Shown here in pieces: positions 1-10,679 of a DNA stretch of 64,000 nucleotides. The stretch's first letter is position 1; the number at the start of each line of letters is the position of its first letter. The position numbers and the translations under genes are program-made. Source of the DNA: Dryococelus australis (Eukaryota; Arthropoda; Insecta; Phasmatodea; Phasmatidae); NCBI GenBank assembly GCA_029891345.1, contig CM057000.1:129183338-129247337 (forward strand). The letters run 5' to 3'. The notes under the pieces are model-generated. The model saw nothing but the letters and a program-made list of their open reading frames with translations. It did not search any database and was not told the origin of the DNA.

Positions 1-589
1 TAAAATGAATACTAGAAATAAAAATTTAGTGGTTTTGTGTATTTGTTAAATTATTATGAATATGAAATTATAATGCCTACCTATCAAAATAAAAAAAAAA
101 ATATATATATAAAGCCATATCTCTCGTAGGGGTGGGTGATATGGCTAATGGCTTAACAATGTAAAATTCTCTGGCTAATGGCTTAGTAATGTAAAATTCT
201 CAATTGCAATGGTAACTGGTTTTCCAAATAAAATCAGTAAGTCTATAACAATTATGAATTTTAACTTAAATTTTCTCTTCTTGTTTACTTCTTTGCCAAA
301 ATAACATTATTTAAAAAACATGTCAAATAAGCCCAAAAATGGAATGTAATTAAGTTTTTCTTATTCTGCATTGTTTGTTTTTCCAAGTAAATAATACTGC
401 TTCCTTTATCCCCCCCCCCTCCTCCACCAAAACCACACACTTAAAACACAAAATTAAAAAAAGTAAAGATCGAACAACATCAGCCACATAAGCACCAAAC
501 TTCTAAATAAATCCAAAACAAAAGAAATTATGCACAAACTGTTGAAGGGTTTTTTTTTTTTTTTTGTTCTTTGCATGTTTTATGTTATT
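1..589. other. AT-rich non-coding DNA
   Basis: No gene is seen here. The stretch is AT-rich with short homopolymers, including a poly-C run near 411-419 and a poly-T run near 550-565. Small open frames are low-complexity. Confidence 0.6.
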
Positions 590-1340
590 CTTTTCTTGTG
601 TTTCTTTTTTCATTTCCAATATACCACACATGTTGCAAATGAAACCATACAGGTACATATATCATGTTGCCATCTACCATGCCTGGTACATTTAATCCAA
701 TCTGCTGTTGATGAAGTGTGTGCCTAGTTCTCGAAACATTCACAGCACTAGTTTTCATCAAAACTGTCACTATCTTCACTTGAGGTAAAATACACATCAT
801 CATCTTCACCACAAGATGAATAGTCGAAGAATTTTTTTTTTTTAGATTGTTTCGATGGACATTTACGTGTAGTGCGCTTCTTAGGACTCTCCGAGTCTTT
901 TGTTAATTTTTCCGGATCCTTTGCAGCAATACGTTTTTTTTTCGCGTCGACTCTCTTCCTCCTTTTATCTTCCAGCAAATCAGGATGGGTAACTAGTTGC
1001 GCACGTTTTGGTATGGGAGATACTGCATTTATCACTTTGGTTGGTGTCACGTCTTGGATGAAGATGCATGGAGGCAGAGAAGCTGGAAAAGTGGTAACAG
1101 TTTTCGTCGGTTTGACAGCAGAAGACCTGGCAGGAGATACAGTAGCAACACCTGGTTGTGGAATACGATTACCCTCCATAGCAAAAGGATCGTCATAATC
1201 CAATTTCGAAGGAAGCGTCCCTTTCTGCAGGAAGGGACTGGTCAATTGGACCAGACCGTCTTAAATAGGCATACTCTGGAATTACTGGGGCGTTTAGCGG
1301 TACTATTCCTATAGCAGACTTGCCAACTTTTAAAGTTTCC
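590..1340 (-). pseudogene. C-terminal part of a pogo-superfamily transposase (remnant)
   Basis: Read on the minus strand, the part near 1330-1250 gives SAIGIVPLNAPVIPEYAYL, which fits the 'TGI.PFNP..IPD.AF' segment that follows the DDE core in pogo/Tigger-like transposases. The 165-codon open frame 1245-748 continues with a Pro/Ser linker, a Lys-rich stretch (KRRKRVDAKKKRIAAKD) and an acidic Ser/Asp tail. Past two in-frame stops it continues as CECFEN and DWIKCTRHGRWQHDICTC, like the C-terminal cysteine-rich, PHD-like finger that many insect members carry. The catalytic core is absent. It is a dead C-terminal fragment of a plain DNA transposon. Assignment to the superfamily rests on motif order, not on a search. 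Confidence 0.62.
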
Positions 1341-2860
1341 AATCAGTAAAATGGATTAAAACTATTGAAACACGCGTAAACTGCCAGCGGCAATTTCACA
1401 TACACTAATTTTCTTAACATTAACACGTAATTTCAAGTAATAAAATTTCCACAATTTCGCAATGAAAATTTAATACAATCAAACATTTTTTCAGAGTTTC
1501 AGACCAGAAACTATGATTTCCCTAGAGAAAACTTATAAATCATCGAAATGTATGTGCTTAGTATGACGTGCAAAGCATAAATATACTTATTCCTTGCCTT
1601 GGGTGAAATGTACATTAATTTCAGATAGCTTCCATGCCGTGTTTATTTTTACATTTATAGTAGTTTGTAGGTTTTTGTTGGTCATTTTCACAGATCGTAC
1701 ACACGTAAAATAAATATGTAATAACGGTTGTAAACAGAAATAGCACGTAAAAAAATAAAAGTACTTGCACTCAGATTACCGAACATAAGATTACTAAATT
1801 TTGAGTTGTCTATAAACGTAGCACAGCCGCAATGTATCATTGTTAAACAGCTGCTGTCTATGAAGAAAACAATGACTGTATTGTAAACAAATGCTGTGAT
1901 CAATGTAGGTTACCATTCCAACCTACCTAGTTTTTGTAATGGCAAATTCATACTTCTAGGGCTCCGTTAATTTTATTGACAGCGGATTGGATGGGGTAGG
2001 GAGAGACTTTTTAGTTTAACGTCTTTCATGAGACGGCGTTGTTTTCCACCTCTTCTTACGAGACTATCATTTTTAATTGCACACTCTTCAAATGGGAGAG
2101 TCCAAAATTTGCTAGTTATTTTGTAAATTCGTGATTTGACATGTGCAGTCACTTGTTTAGCACTCGCGGCAATGCATCATTACATTAACAGTGAAACATA
2201 TTGTTATCTAAATGTAATGCTTCAAAAGGTCATAATATTTCTGCAAATATCACTGGAATGCTACGAATACATTAATAAATAAGAAAAATTGTTAATTAAA
2301 AAAATGGCACCGATTTTGTCATTTTGTTGTTTCTGCTAACATCCGCTAGATACAAAAATACCAAATACCAATCACCAAATTTTTGTACACGAATTCGGGT
2401 CACGTGATCATTTCGTTAACAAAATCTGCCAATTCGGCCTCAGCCTCAGATTATTATATAACCTGTCAAGTTTTAACCGAAAGAAAACGTGATAAATATG
2501 AAGTTAGTACCAATCCGAATATTAAACACGCTTGAGACGTAAATATTTTTGGCGAAGTTAGTTTTCCATACAGTAAAAGTGTTATTTTTACACTGCAAAA
2601 CAGATCTGAAATAATAGTTTTCTACGCCACGTATATTTCAAACATTTTAATAACCGTTTCAAAATACGTTATTTACAATACACATTGACTTACTAATTCC
2701 TATTTGCAACTCCTGAATACACGTTAGAATTCTTACTACATGTTTCACTGTCATCAATAAAAATTATTTAGCTGAATCATTAAATAAATACATTTCACCG
2801 GCTTTCCGAAACTAGTAATCTCACTGCAGACCGAAAACACTGCTGCTTCGTGACAATTGG
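1341..2860. other. AT-rich non-coding DNA
   Basis: I see no gene, repeat boundary or RNA gene in these 1.5 kb. The open frame 1903-1688 on the minus strand is short and AT-driven, and I do not support it as a gene. Confidence 0.5.
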
Positions 2861-2998
2861 GAAAATGGCGGACCAAGCCATTCTCGTGTTGCTAATTTAA
2901 CATTTCACGCATCGAACAAATGTATCGATACGGACGCCGCGATACTCGATACTTTCGATACGTCCGGATATCGAGATATCAAAGAATCGATAGTCCCA
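2861..2998. promoter_or_regulatory. Promoter-like patch with ATGGCGG and TATCGATA motifs
   Basis: An AAAATGGCGGAC motif lies at 2863-2874, matching the YY1/Pleiohomeotic core. A perfect TATCGATA, the DRE bound by DREF/BEAF in insects, lies at 2923-2930. Within the next 60 bases there are repeated half-sites (actcgata, ttcgata, gatatc, aatcgatag). The patch is richer in GC than the flanks. DRE and YY1-type sites cluster in housekeeping promoters of insects, so this may be a promoter or boundary site. No gene downstream in either direction could be recognised, so the function is inference. Confidence 0.3.
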
Positions 2999-4017
2999 TC
3001 TCTTAAGTAAATATTCACTCTAAAATTTTTCCCAGTATCGGAATTCGGAAAAAAAAAAAAAAAAAAATCAAGGTGTCTCCGAAAATCGTAAAAAAGGCAT
3101 GATTTCCATACATTTTAAGGAAAAATCGTAAAAGTTTACAAGTCTTCTATAGTCTTGAATCAGCATCTTGTAAGGTAGCGACCCGAGACCAAGCACTCTT
3201 CAGGAGCAATCCAAAGTGGTGACGTTCAACGGCATGACTAAGCATATGGTTATTAGATGCATCTGTCCAATAGGCATTTAATGGCTTTAAGAAGGTACGA
3301 TCGAGCACGGTGCTGGAGATAGTGTGTTGTGTAGCTCGGCAGAGACAAAATATAAACATTATCAACGGAAGTATGTCTGAAGAGTTGACACGCAAACCAT
3401 GTCCATCCAAAAGAAGGCATTTCCCTGCATTCTTTAGAGGCATAAAGAAGTTTTAAAGCCAGTACATGAAAATGTATTCGTATATGGGTCATTTTCAAAA
3501 AATATTGCCCACTTGGGATTTCTAAAAATGAAAAATCAAAATTCTTAAATTTTACATTGGTATGTATTTTTTAGCCCCACAAATATTAAATTCAGTTGCA
3601 ACACTAAGGAAACACGAGATTTTTTTTTAAGGCATTCCTGTAATTTAACAGCTTTCGAATGATCAGGTACACATTTTACTTACGGTTGTCACTGTGGCTA
3701 ACATCAGCATAAAAATTGAAATATATAATTTAAAAATGTAAAAGTCACAGTTTTAAAGTAGCATAGTCTCACTGAAAATCTTAACACATGGAAGACTACA
3801 TAAAACTTTTAGATTACTATATAATTTATACATTTTTGCAAGAGTGTTAACATTCAGTTACATTTGTAGTGATTTTTAGATGTAGATTAATATTGCATTG
3901 GCTGGTGCTGTGACAACATACATAACTTAAAACACTAAGAAGACTAATATTATGCCATTGCTAATTATTTTTTCCTTCTGCTCTGTTACAATTAATAAGC
4001 CGTGCAAACAAGGTAAC
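2999..4017. other. AT-rich non-coding DNA
   Basis: No gene is seen. A poly-A run lies at about 3050-3067. The minus-strand open frames 3443-3147 and 3498-3253 overlap each other in different frames and match nothing I know. Confidence 0.5.
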
Positions 4018-4337
4018 ACACAGGAGGCCAGAGTAACGCACAGGAGACCAGAGTAACAAACATGAGACCAGAGTAACAAACATGAGACCAGAGTAACAAC
4101 AAACATGAGACCAGAGTAACAAAATACATTACAAGTAACAACATGAGACCAGAGTAACAACATGAGACCAGAGTAACACATAACAGGAAGACGCCAGAGT
4201 AACACACACTGAGACCAGAGTAACACACATGAGACCAGAGTAACCAGAAGAGTAACACACATGAGACCAGAGTAACACACATGAGACCAGAGTAACACAC
4301 ATGAGACCAGAGTAACACACATGGAGACTAGAGTAAC
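4018..4337. repeat. Minisatellite, ~20-bp unit
   Basis: About 15 tandem copies of a unit close to agaccagagtaacacacatg. The most uniform copies are at the right end (4255-4325), where successive units are nearly identical. The left copies vary in length with insertions such as 'aacaaa'. The unit is not a multiple of three, so the antisense open frames across it (63-131 codons, e.g. 4322-3927) are products of the repeat and are not taken as genes. Confidence 0.9.
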
Positions 4338-4479
4338 ACTTATTACATTACTTTTAAAGTGTTATCTTCTAAGATTTGTAATTACTGTGAAACCATTACT
4401 ATAATTTAGAGTATCTTTACATATTTTGTATGCTTTGTTTTGGTTCTTAATGTTGAATATGTGTTTTTTAAAATTTTTT
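4338..4479. other. Spacer without recognisable content
   Basis: AT-rich DNA between the minisatellite and the pogo-like remnant. It may be decayed transposon sequence, but nothing could be matched. Confidence 0.4.
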
Positions 4480-5050
4480 CACGTCATTCTGAAGCTCTTC
4501 TTCTAATTCTTTCAGGCTCATTTGTTAATAACAAACCCGACTCGTCCATGTTGTAGATGTTACTTGGTCTACACAACAGATATCTTCAGTCAAGGTATGC
4601 AATAGCTAAGAATAGGCTTTAAATTCTTCCTTGTTCATTCCTTCTGCACGATTTGATATTCCTCGAGATTTCCTAACACATAAATCTCTGTTTCTTTTCA
4701 TAAAAGACTTGTACCAATGGCAGCGCGCTAACCGTATCCTTGTTGAATCGCTGTGCCTTATTCTTGAAACCGTTTCTTCTAAGGTGTCTCCCAGCTGGAG
4801 CAAAGCCTGCTGCCTGACGCTTTTGAACTTCCTTTAGGCGTCTTCCCCTCACAATGGAGGTTGACCAAGTTTCCCTTTTATGAAACGCCCTGTGGTTAAT
4901 CTAGTGCGCAGCGTTTCCCCCGGGATGTTATTTCCCTCGCAGCTTGCCTAGTTGGTATGTTTTCATCCCATACCGCACTTGTAGCCTTTTCTGAATTCTT
5001 CCTGTGTCCACGCTGCCAGACTGATTTCCCTAGGTCCGTTAGGATGTACG
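4480..5050 (-). pseudogene. N-terminal half of a pogo-type transposase (remnant)
   Basis: Minus-strand translation shows the pogo domain order in shifting frames. First comes a psq-type HTH: WDENIPTRQAAREI near 4960-5000, then TTGRFIKGKLGQPPL near 4860-4910. The CENP-B/Tc5 HTH follows in the open frame 4803-4606, with WYKSFMKRNRDLCVRKSRGI and NRAEGMNKEEFKAYS. Past a stop codon the start of the DDE core appears, NIYNMDESGLLLTNEPE (about 4562-4512), holding the first catalytic Asp. Several frameshifts and stops are present and the rest of the core is missing. It differs in sequence from the pogo-like copies at 590-1340 and 15675-17639, so it is probably another lineage. Confidence 0.72.
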
Positions 5051-5202
5051 CATTTTCAACCATTTGAACTGGAACGAGAGATAAACTATAATAACTTTAC
5101 TTACAAGCTCAAATGGTTTTTTTTTAAATATATAATTTCTTAAAATTAAGAAAAAATTGTGTAAGTTACTTTCACATTTTCAAGACACGTCAATAACTTA
5201 AT
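5051..5202. other. Short AT-rich spacer
   Basis: Nothing recognisable lies between the pogo-like remnant and the next inverted-repeat element. Confidence 0.4.
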
Positions 5203-5941
5203 CAGTAGCACCCCGAGTTACGTAATCTGCGACTTATGTACATTCACAATTATGTAAGTGCTTGAAAGCATGCCGAAGAAAAGCGTGTGAGATCGTGGTC
5301 TATCTAGTGCTGGCACATCGCGTACACGACTATGACCTCACGTTTGCGCAGCTGCCCGCGTGACCTCGACCGCCACAGCGTACGGGTAGCAGCAAACTGC
5401 CGACTCCTACAAAGTTTCGCTTATTTCGTGGGTTCTGGCTGTGTGCAGCGGACTGTATATTAGCAAATTTTCTTTATTTACCTCTTTGTCACCTTGGCGC
5501 AAAAGTCAGAATGTTCGCCGCCGTATCTACTACAGAGACAAAGGGAAAACAGTCAAGTTGCCACCTTATATTTTTTTATAAGAACAGTTAATATTTCTGG
5601 GAGTTTTTATGTTTCTGTAATATATATTTACCATAATTTTACTTTCGTTAAAGTACAGGCAACATTAAACTTTATGACGTAAATTTTGCGTGTGCGTGTA
5701 ATTTTTTGCTTGAGATAACATTTACGCACATGGGTAGTAAATGTTGTTTACATTTTTGTTGTTCCTTTTTTTTTTTTACACTGTACAAAAATACAATTAC
5801 ACATATTTGCGATCTTCTTTGAATATTACTGGTTTTTCATGTTGCACTTAATTAATCAACAGATTAATTAAACTCGAGATAACATGAGAGTTACGTAACT
5901 GATGCTAAAGCATAGCCCATACGTATGTCGAGGTGTTACTG
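5203..5941. mobile_element. Non-autonomous DNA element with pogo/Tigger-like ends
   Basis: The left end reads CAGTAGCACCCCGAGTTACG and the reverse complement of the right end reads CAGTAACACCTCGACATACG. They match at about 16 of 20 positions. CAG termini followed by 'ACCTCG' are typical of pogo/Tigger elements. The right end is followed by TA, the expected target duplication; the left flank (ttaat) has only a degraded version. The 739-bp interior has no transposase. The open frame 5494-5682 is short and unrecognised. The pogo-type remnant just to the left could be an autonomous relative, but that is not shown. Confidence 0.5.
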
Positions 5942-7343
5942 TATATAAATATACTATGGGTAAATTAATTATTTAACTATACGTTTTATCTCCCTTCTAC
6001 AAAATGCGTCTTATCTTCCAAAAGGATGGGTGATACGGGTCACACCCTAGATGTGGTTGAAAATGGTGGGGCTTGCACGAGACTGCGTTAACACAAGACT
6101 AGCTCAATACTCTTCACAACTGCGCACCATCACTTATTTCGAATGACAGAAAAAGTGGATATAAAACAATACAACTCCAACACGAATAAACTTACAGTAG
6201 TTAGCAATCGTGTATTTATTAGGAAAGTGCTGTAATTTTTAAAAGCAAACTATGCTCGAAAACGGAAACCTACACTCCCGCAGACTAAAGGAGACTGCGC
6301 GCAAGATGACTGCTTATCAACTCTTTGCCTCCCGCAGAATGCTGGGAGTGCTTATCATTTCCCGCATTTGCCTTATACTAACAATTCTATCCAACGAATG
6401 TTTGGCAAGGTTATCTTTTCTCAGCTAAATTCAGTCATCAAATAAATGAAATAAGCTGCAGTTATTGTTTCACTGAGCTAAATAAAACTTGTAAAATGTA
6501 TAGAACTGTAGTTTGTATAAATATAATCATAAGGATCTAACTGTAAAAACCTGACTAGTGATTATTTATACAAAGTTAAGTTTCTGATTAACTGTGTCAT
6601 TGCTTTGGATATATATATATATATAACCCAATGCGACACTAAGCTGGAAGCCGCATAAAACTTGCGACACCACAAGAAACTCGACACAAAAGTAATGGTA
6701 CACTTTTTCGTGTCAAATTTAATGTTTCCCGAAACTTATCGCAAAGTGTCCTGCTGGCGTAGGTCAAAACTGATGTTTCTTTTTTCGCTTACTTCCACAG
6801 AAAAATCATTCAAAGATGACACATAAATCGCTGTTAATAAAATCTATTGCAAAGTTTGACGTATGGAAATGGAAGGTGGTGAAGGTATCCTTGAATAGCT
6901 AGGCGTAACACGATTAGTTAGCAAGATAGTAATTGGTAAACAATTTATTTATTTTTATTTCGTGAAGAGTTACAAATGTTTCTCATTTGCACGCGAACCT
7001 CGACGTTCTGAGAATAAAGTACGAGCATTGCGGAAACGGGCAATCTTATTATTTCGCGCTAACCTCCAGCTCGAAGATTACGGTGCGAAAAAAAAAAAAT
7101 ATATTGCGCTTCATGCAGGAGCCTTAGTGAGAAAATATCCACGAGATCTTATCTGGATAGAGGCAACCTTCTTTGTTTGGCTGTCAAGGAGAACAACTTT
7201 GCCTTCCTCTTCAGCCATCTTAACTATTGTGGTCATTGTTGCATTTCTTTTCGGAGAAAGTTTCCCTTCAGGCTGCAGTGAAAAACCCCCCAGTAAAGGT
7301 TGAACTACTTCTAAGAAATCTTTTTTTGCAATACATGATATAT
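5942..7343. other. Non-coding DNA, no gene seen
   Basis: AT-rich sequence with a (TA)n tract near 6610-6626. The open frames 6962-7303 (+) and 7407-7111 (-) overlap on opposite strands. The latter begins inside the LTR at 7344. Neither resembles a family I know. Confidence 0.45.
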
Positions 7344-8057
7344 TGTTACATGCAAACGCCTGAGGGACGTATCTGAGTTCGTGAGAGATGGAGTGCTTAA
7401 TAACCATAAAAATTAAAGAACACAGCTATTATTTACAGCATTAAATTATCTGTCTCCACTTTAACTGTTTCCATTTAACAGTGAACGTAATATTTGATGT
7501 CTATTTCAACTCTAATTAACATCCTTCTTAATTTTCTCTGTTGGTTACAGTTAATTAACTCATTATCAACTTGTACATCTGTTGCCATCATTTATAATGT
7601 CTTTCACTCACGCCTCTAGTAAAATAGTCCAGCCTGCCAGCCACGTCCTTAACTGCTCGATACTCGAAGTCGCAGACTTCCCTTTCGCTGGCCAATTCTC
7701 CCGCTGCTCTTCTTCTATCGCTCGGAACTCAACCACTCATTCACTCATCAACTCCAACTCAACTCGCGGCCTGGAGGCCTACCGCAATATTTATAGTATT
7801 CCCCTGATCTTCTCTAAGGTTCATCGTACCTCGAGTCCCACTGAGAGAACGAGGTCAGTTATCCACAACATTCTTCACATAAAAGAAGAAAACAATACTG
7901 CCAGGATAATCAGCGTGAGTGAAAGAGATTAAAGTATCAGGCTAGTTTTCTGTAACTGATACATGGCCGCTGCTATCACATAATGACTCTGTCCTCAGAT
8001 TCACTCGCTCACGCCAGGCGGGTCAAGGTCAGCAGCGCAGACCAGCGACACGTAACA
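7344..8057 (-). repeat. 3' LTR of the Ty3/gypsy fossil
   Basis: About 714 bp, bounded by inverted TGTTAC and GTAACA termini on both strands. It is collinear with the LTR at 10010-10679 and with the solo LTR at 62902-63859, which lies in the opposite orientation. Shared blocks include the tcaaggtcagc region near 8026 and attatttacagcattaaatt near 7430. Confidence 0.75.
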
Positions 8058-10009
8058 CTGCCCCCACCTCCTGCCCCTCCTGTTCTTCCCGAACAGACTC
8101 TGCTACGTCCGGACCTTCATTGAGTGCCAGTCGGTCGATGTCGATAATCTTCGGCTCCACCCGAGAGCCTCGACAACAAATCCGAAATATAGCATAATTT
8201 ATCTTCTTCGGACTCATGTAAGGGCCCCTCCAAACATTTCTGTAGATTCGAGTACTCTTCATCTGTGTGGTTTGTACAGCCAAACCAGTTGTCCTAGAAA
8301 TACCTCGTACGACATTCTACTATCATACCAGGTCTTCATCCTGTCACTATACGGTCGTTTGTACCTTACAGGACAAATCATTTCATTAATGTTTTGAAAA
8401 AATAAAGCAACTCCAGAATTTTCCCTTATATCTTCCTTTAGACCAATCTGAAAAATGCTGGCACTTGCGGTTGATACTGCAGGCTGTAGCTGGATCCTCG
8501 TCCAAAGGACAATGAAGCACTGGTAGCTCCTGTCGAGTGCCTCTCTTTCTAGAATTCACGCAAGTGGTTCTTTGACCACCGAACACATTCCTTCATGGGA
8601 TTGCTATAAGCAGAGGTACTAATGAGAGGTGCTAATTCTCTCAGTCGCTTTCCATGACATGGGAACCTCTCTCTTTTATATGGTACACTGTTCACAGGGC
8701 TTCTGGACAGCACTCTTAGGTCATGCGCATTTTCCGACTGCTTTGTGAGGTGTGCAGCTTGCAGCATCAGTTCGTCGATGCGGTGTTTCAGTTGTTGGGC
8801 ATATGCACGAAACTCATAAATTTCTCTAAGCGAGTGCTTTTATACGCCCATCGAGAACATTTGATCTTCACCGTGCCATCTCTTTACTAGCTGCTGCTTC
8901 TGTTGTCAATAAGCTCCTAGGTGCCCCAGCTGTCCACGTGACCAACACTCCCTCCGTTTGGGTCGGGGAGGCGAAGCTCTTTAGCACGAATCCTGGAAGC
9001 GATATCCCTCAAAGCCAACTGCAACTCGTTCAGTGTCTTCGTCATTCTATCTTCGTATTTATTCAGCTTCACTGTGCCTATTGAACTTCGGGATGTGGGC
9101 TCCTGTCTTGTATACTCCACCTCCAGTGCTCGGGCCAGGGTGTCTTGCATGTTGTGGGGTGAAGCCAGACCTACCACTTGCCGTACCTCTGTGTCTGCTA
9201 TGGAATCGATGAAGAAGCCGACTGATATATGATGTCACGCGCCTCCTCGGAGCACCCTTCCAGAGATAGGTGAGAGAGCCGCACGATGTCTTACCATAGC
9301 TCCTGCAGTGGCTCCCCTGGTCGCTGGGTGCGGCTACGCAGTTGTTCGCGGCGGGCATGTGGCAGGTACCGGTCGCCGAAACGTAACTCCAAGGCCGACA
9401 CCAGTGTGGGGTACTCCAGTCGATGTCGCTCTGGCAGAGATTGTAGTATACTCGATGCGGGGCCTCTCAGTACAGCGGCGAGGTAGTATGCCCGCTGTTT
9501 TGTTGTCCAGCCATTTAGGTTAGCGACTATTTCCAACTGGTGTTTGTACTCCCACCATGAAGTCTGGCCATCGTAAGGGGCGGGCTTAATTGAAACTCCC
9601 TTCCCCACTGCCAGCTGCGCGACACCAATTCCACAAGGCTGCTGGCTCTCCTCCGAGGTCGCTGTGTTAGTGACTACGGTTACTGCTTCCCCACTTTTCT
9701 CGTCTACCGATGTGGTGCTTGTGGAAATTCGTGGCCAAAGAAATTCCTCCATCTGCTTCTCTACTGCATTGATCGATTTCATTTCATGCTCGACACTTCC
9801 CACCCTGTCATTCACACTGTTCATTCTCACTGTCAATTTCCCCGTCCACACAGTCAATTCTCGTGTTCACCAACTCGCCAATGCTTTCTATTTTCCTATC
9901 AACTAAATCACTGGCGTTACTTATCTCGCCATTTACATTCTCATTTCCACTTACAACTGCTGAACTAATTTGGTTATTTACAGTTTCGTTCACACACTCT
10001 TTCCCTCTT

Positions 10010-10679
10010 AGCGAGGGATGGAGGTCTTAATAAAAAAAACTATAAGAAACTAAATTTGATTTCTTATTTATTCGCTCTGCTATTATTTACAGCATTAAAT
10101 TATTTGTCTCCACTTTTATTATTTTTATTTAACAGTGAGCGCAATATTTAATCTCCATTTAAAATCTAATGTTGTACTTTATATTGTCTCTGTTGGATAC
10201 AGTAATTTAACTCATACTCATACCACATGTTAAGTCGCCATCATGTATGTATTTCACTCAAGCATCTAGTCCACTAGTCCAGCCTGCTAGCCACGCCCTT
10301 CACTGCTCAATACTCGCAGTCGCAGACTTCTCTTCACGCTATCACTTTTCCCGCTGCTCGTCTTCTGTCATTCGGAACTCAACCAATAATTCATTCATCA
10401 AACTCCAACTCAACTCGGAGGACTGCCGCAATATTTATAGTCTTGACCCTATCGCCTGGAAGGTTTAACGCACCCCGAGTCGCGCTGAGAGAACGAGAGG
10501 TCAGTAATCCAGACCATTCTTCAGATAAACGCAAGAATCAATACTTCAAAGGTAAGCAGGGTGCGTAAAAAAGAGATTAAGGCGTCTGCTTACTTTCTGT
10601 AAGTGATACGCCCGCCGCTATCACATAACTACTACTCCTCTTCGCTCGCTCGCACGGCGCCGACCAGCGATCCGTAATA
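10010..10679 (-). repeat. 5' LTR of the Ty3/gypsy fossil
   Basis: The block attatttacagcattaaatt at about 10083 and the outer end gcgatccgtaata match the other two LTR copies. Its inner boundary near 10010 is less clear than in the other copies, because the last ~50 bp seen in them do not align here. Confidence 0.65.

Larger units (their letters stand above)
7344..10679 (-). mobile_element. Ty3/gypsy LTR retrotransposon fossil, broken
   Basis: An LTR at each end (7344-8057 and about 10010-10679, read in reverse) brackets a minus-strand interior. The gag-like part is clearest in the open frame 9857-9291, with PAPYDGQTSWWEYKHQLE, LRGPASSILQSLP and LELRFGDRYLP, the usual Ty3/gypsy capsid pattern. 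Close to the 3' LTR, the frame 8283-8029 has WRGPYMSPKKINYAIFRI and KPKIIDIDRL-like sequence. This resembles the GPY/F module that ends Ty3/gypsy integrases. Most of pol is missing, so the copy is internally deleted, and the coding parts carry several breaks. Flanks ATAT and ATAC may be a decayed 4-bp target duplication. The two LTRs differ widely by eye, so the insertion is old. Confidence 0.75.

Noticed and set aside
2865-2900. ATGGCGGACCAAGCC as the first exon of a gene
   Set aside because: The frame closes after eleven codons and no convincing splice donor lies before the stop. The motif is better read as a YY1/Pho-type site.
3927-4322. 131-codon minus-strand frame (CYSGLMCVTLVS repeats) as a membrane protein
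   Set aside because: It is a by-product of the 20-bp minisatellite, whose other minus-strand frames give the same permuted residues.
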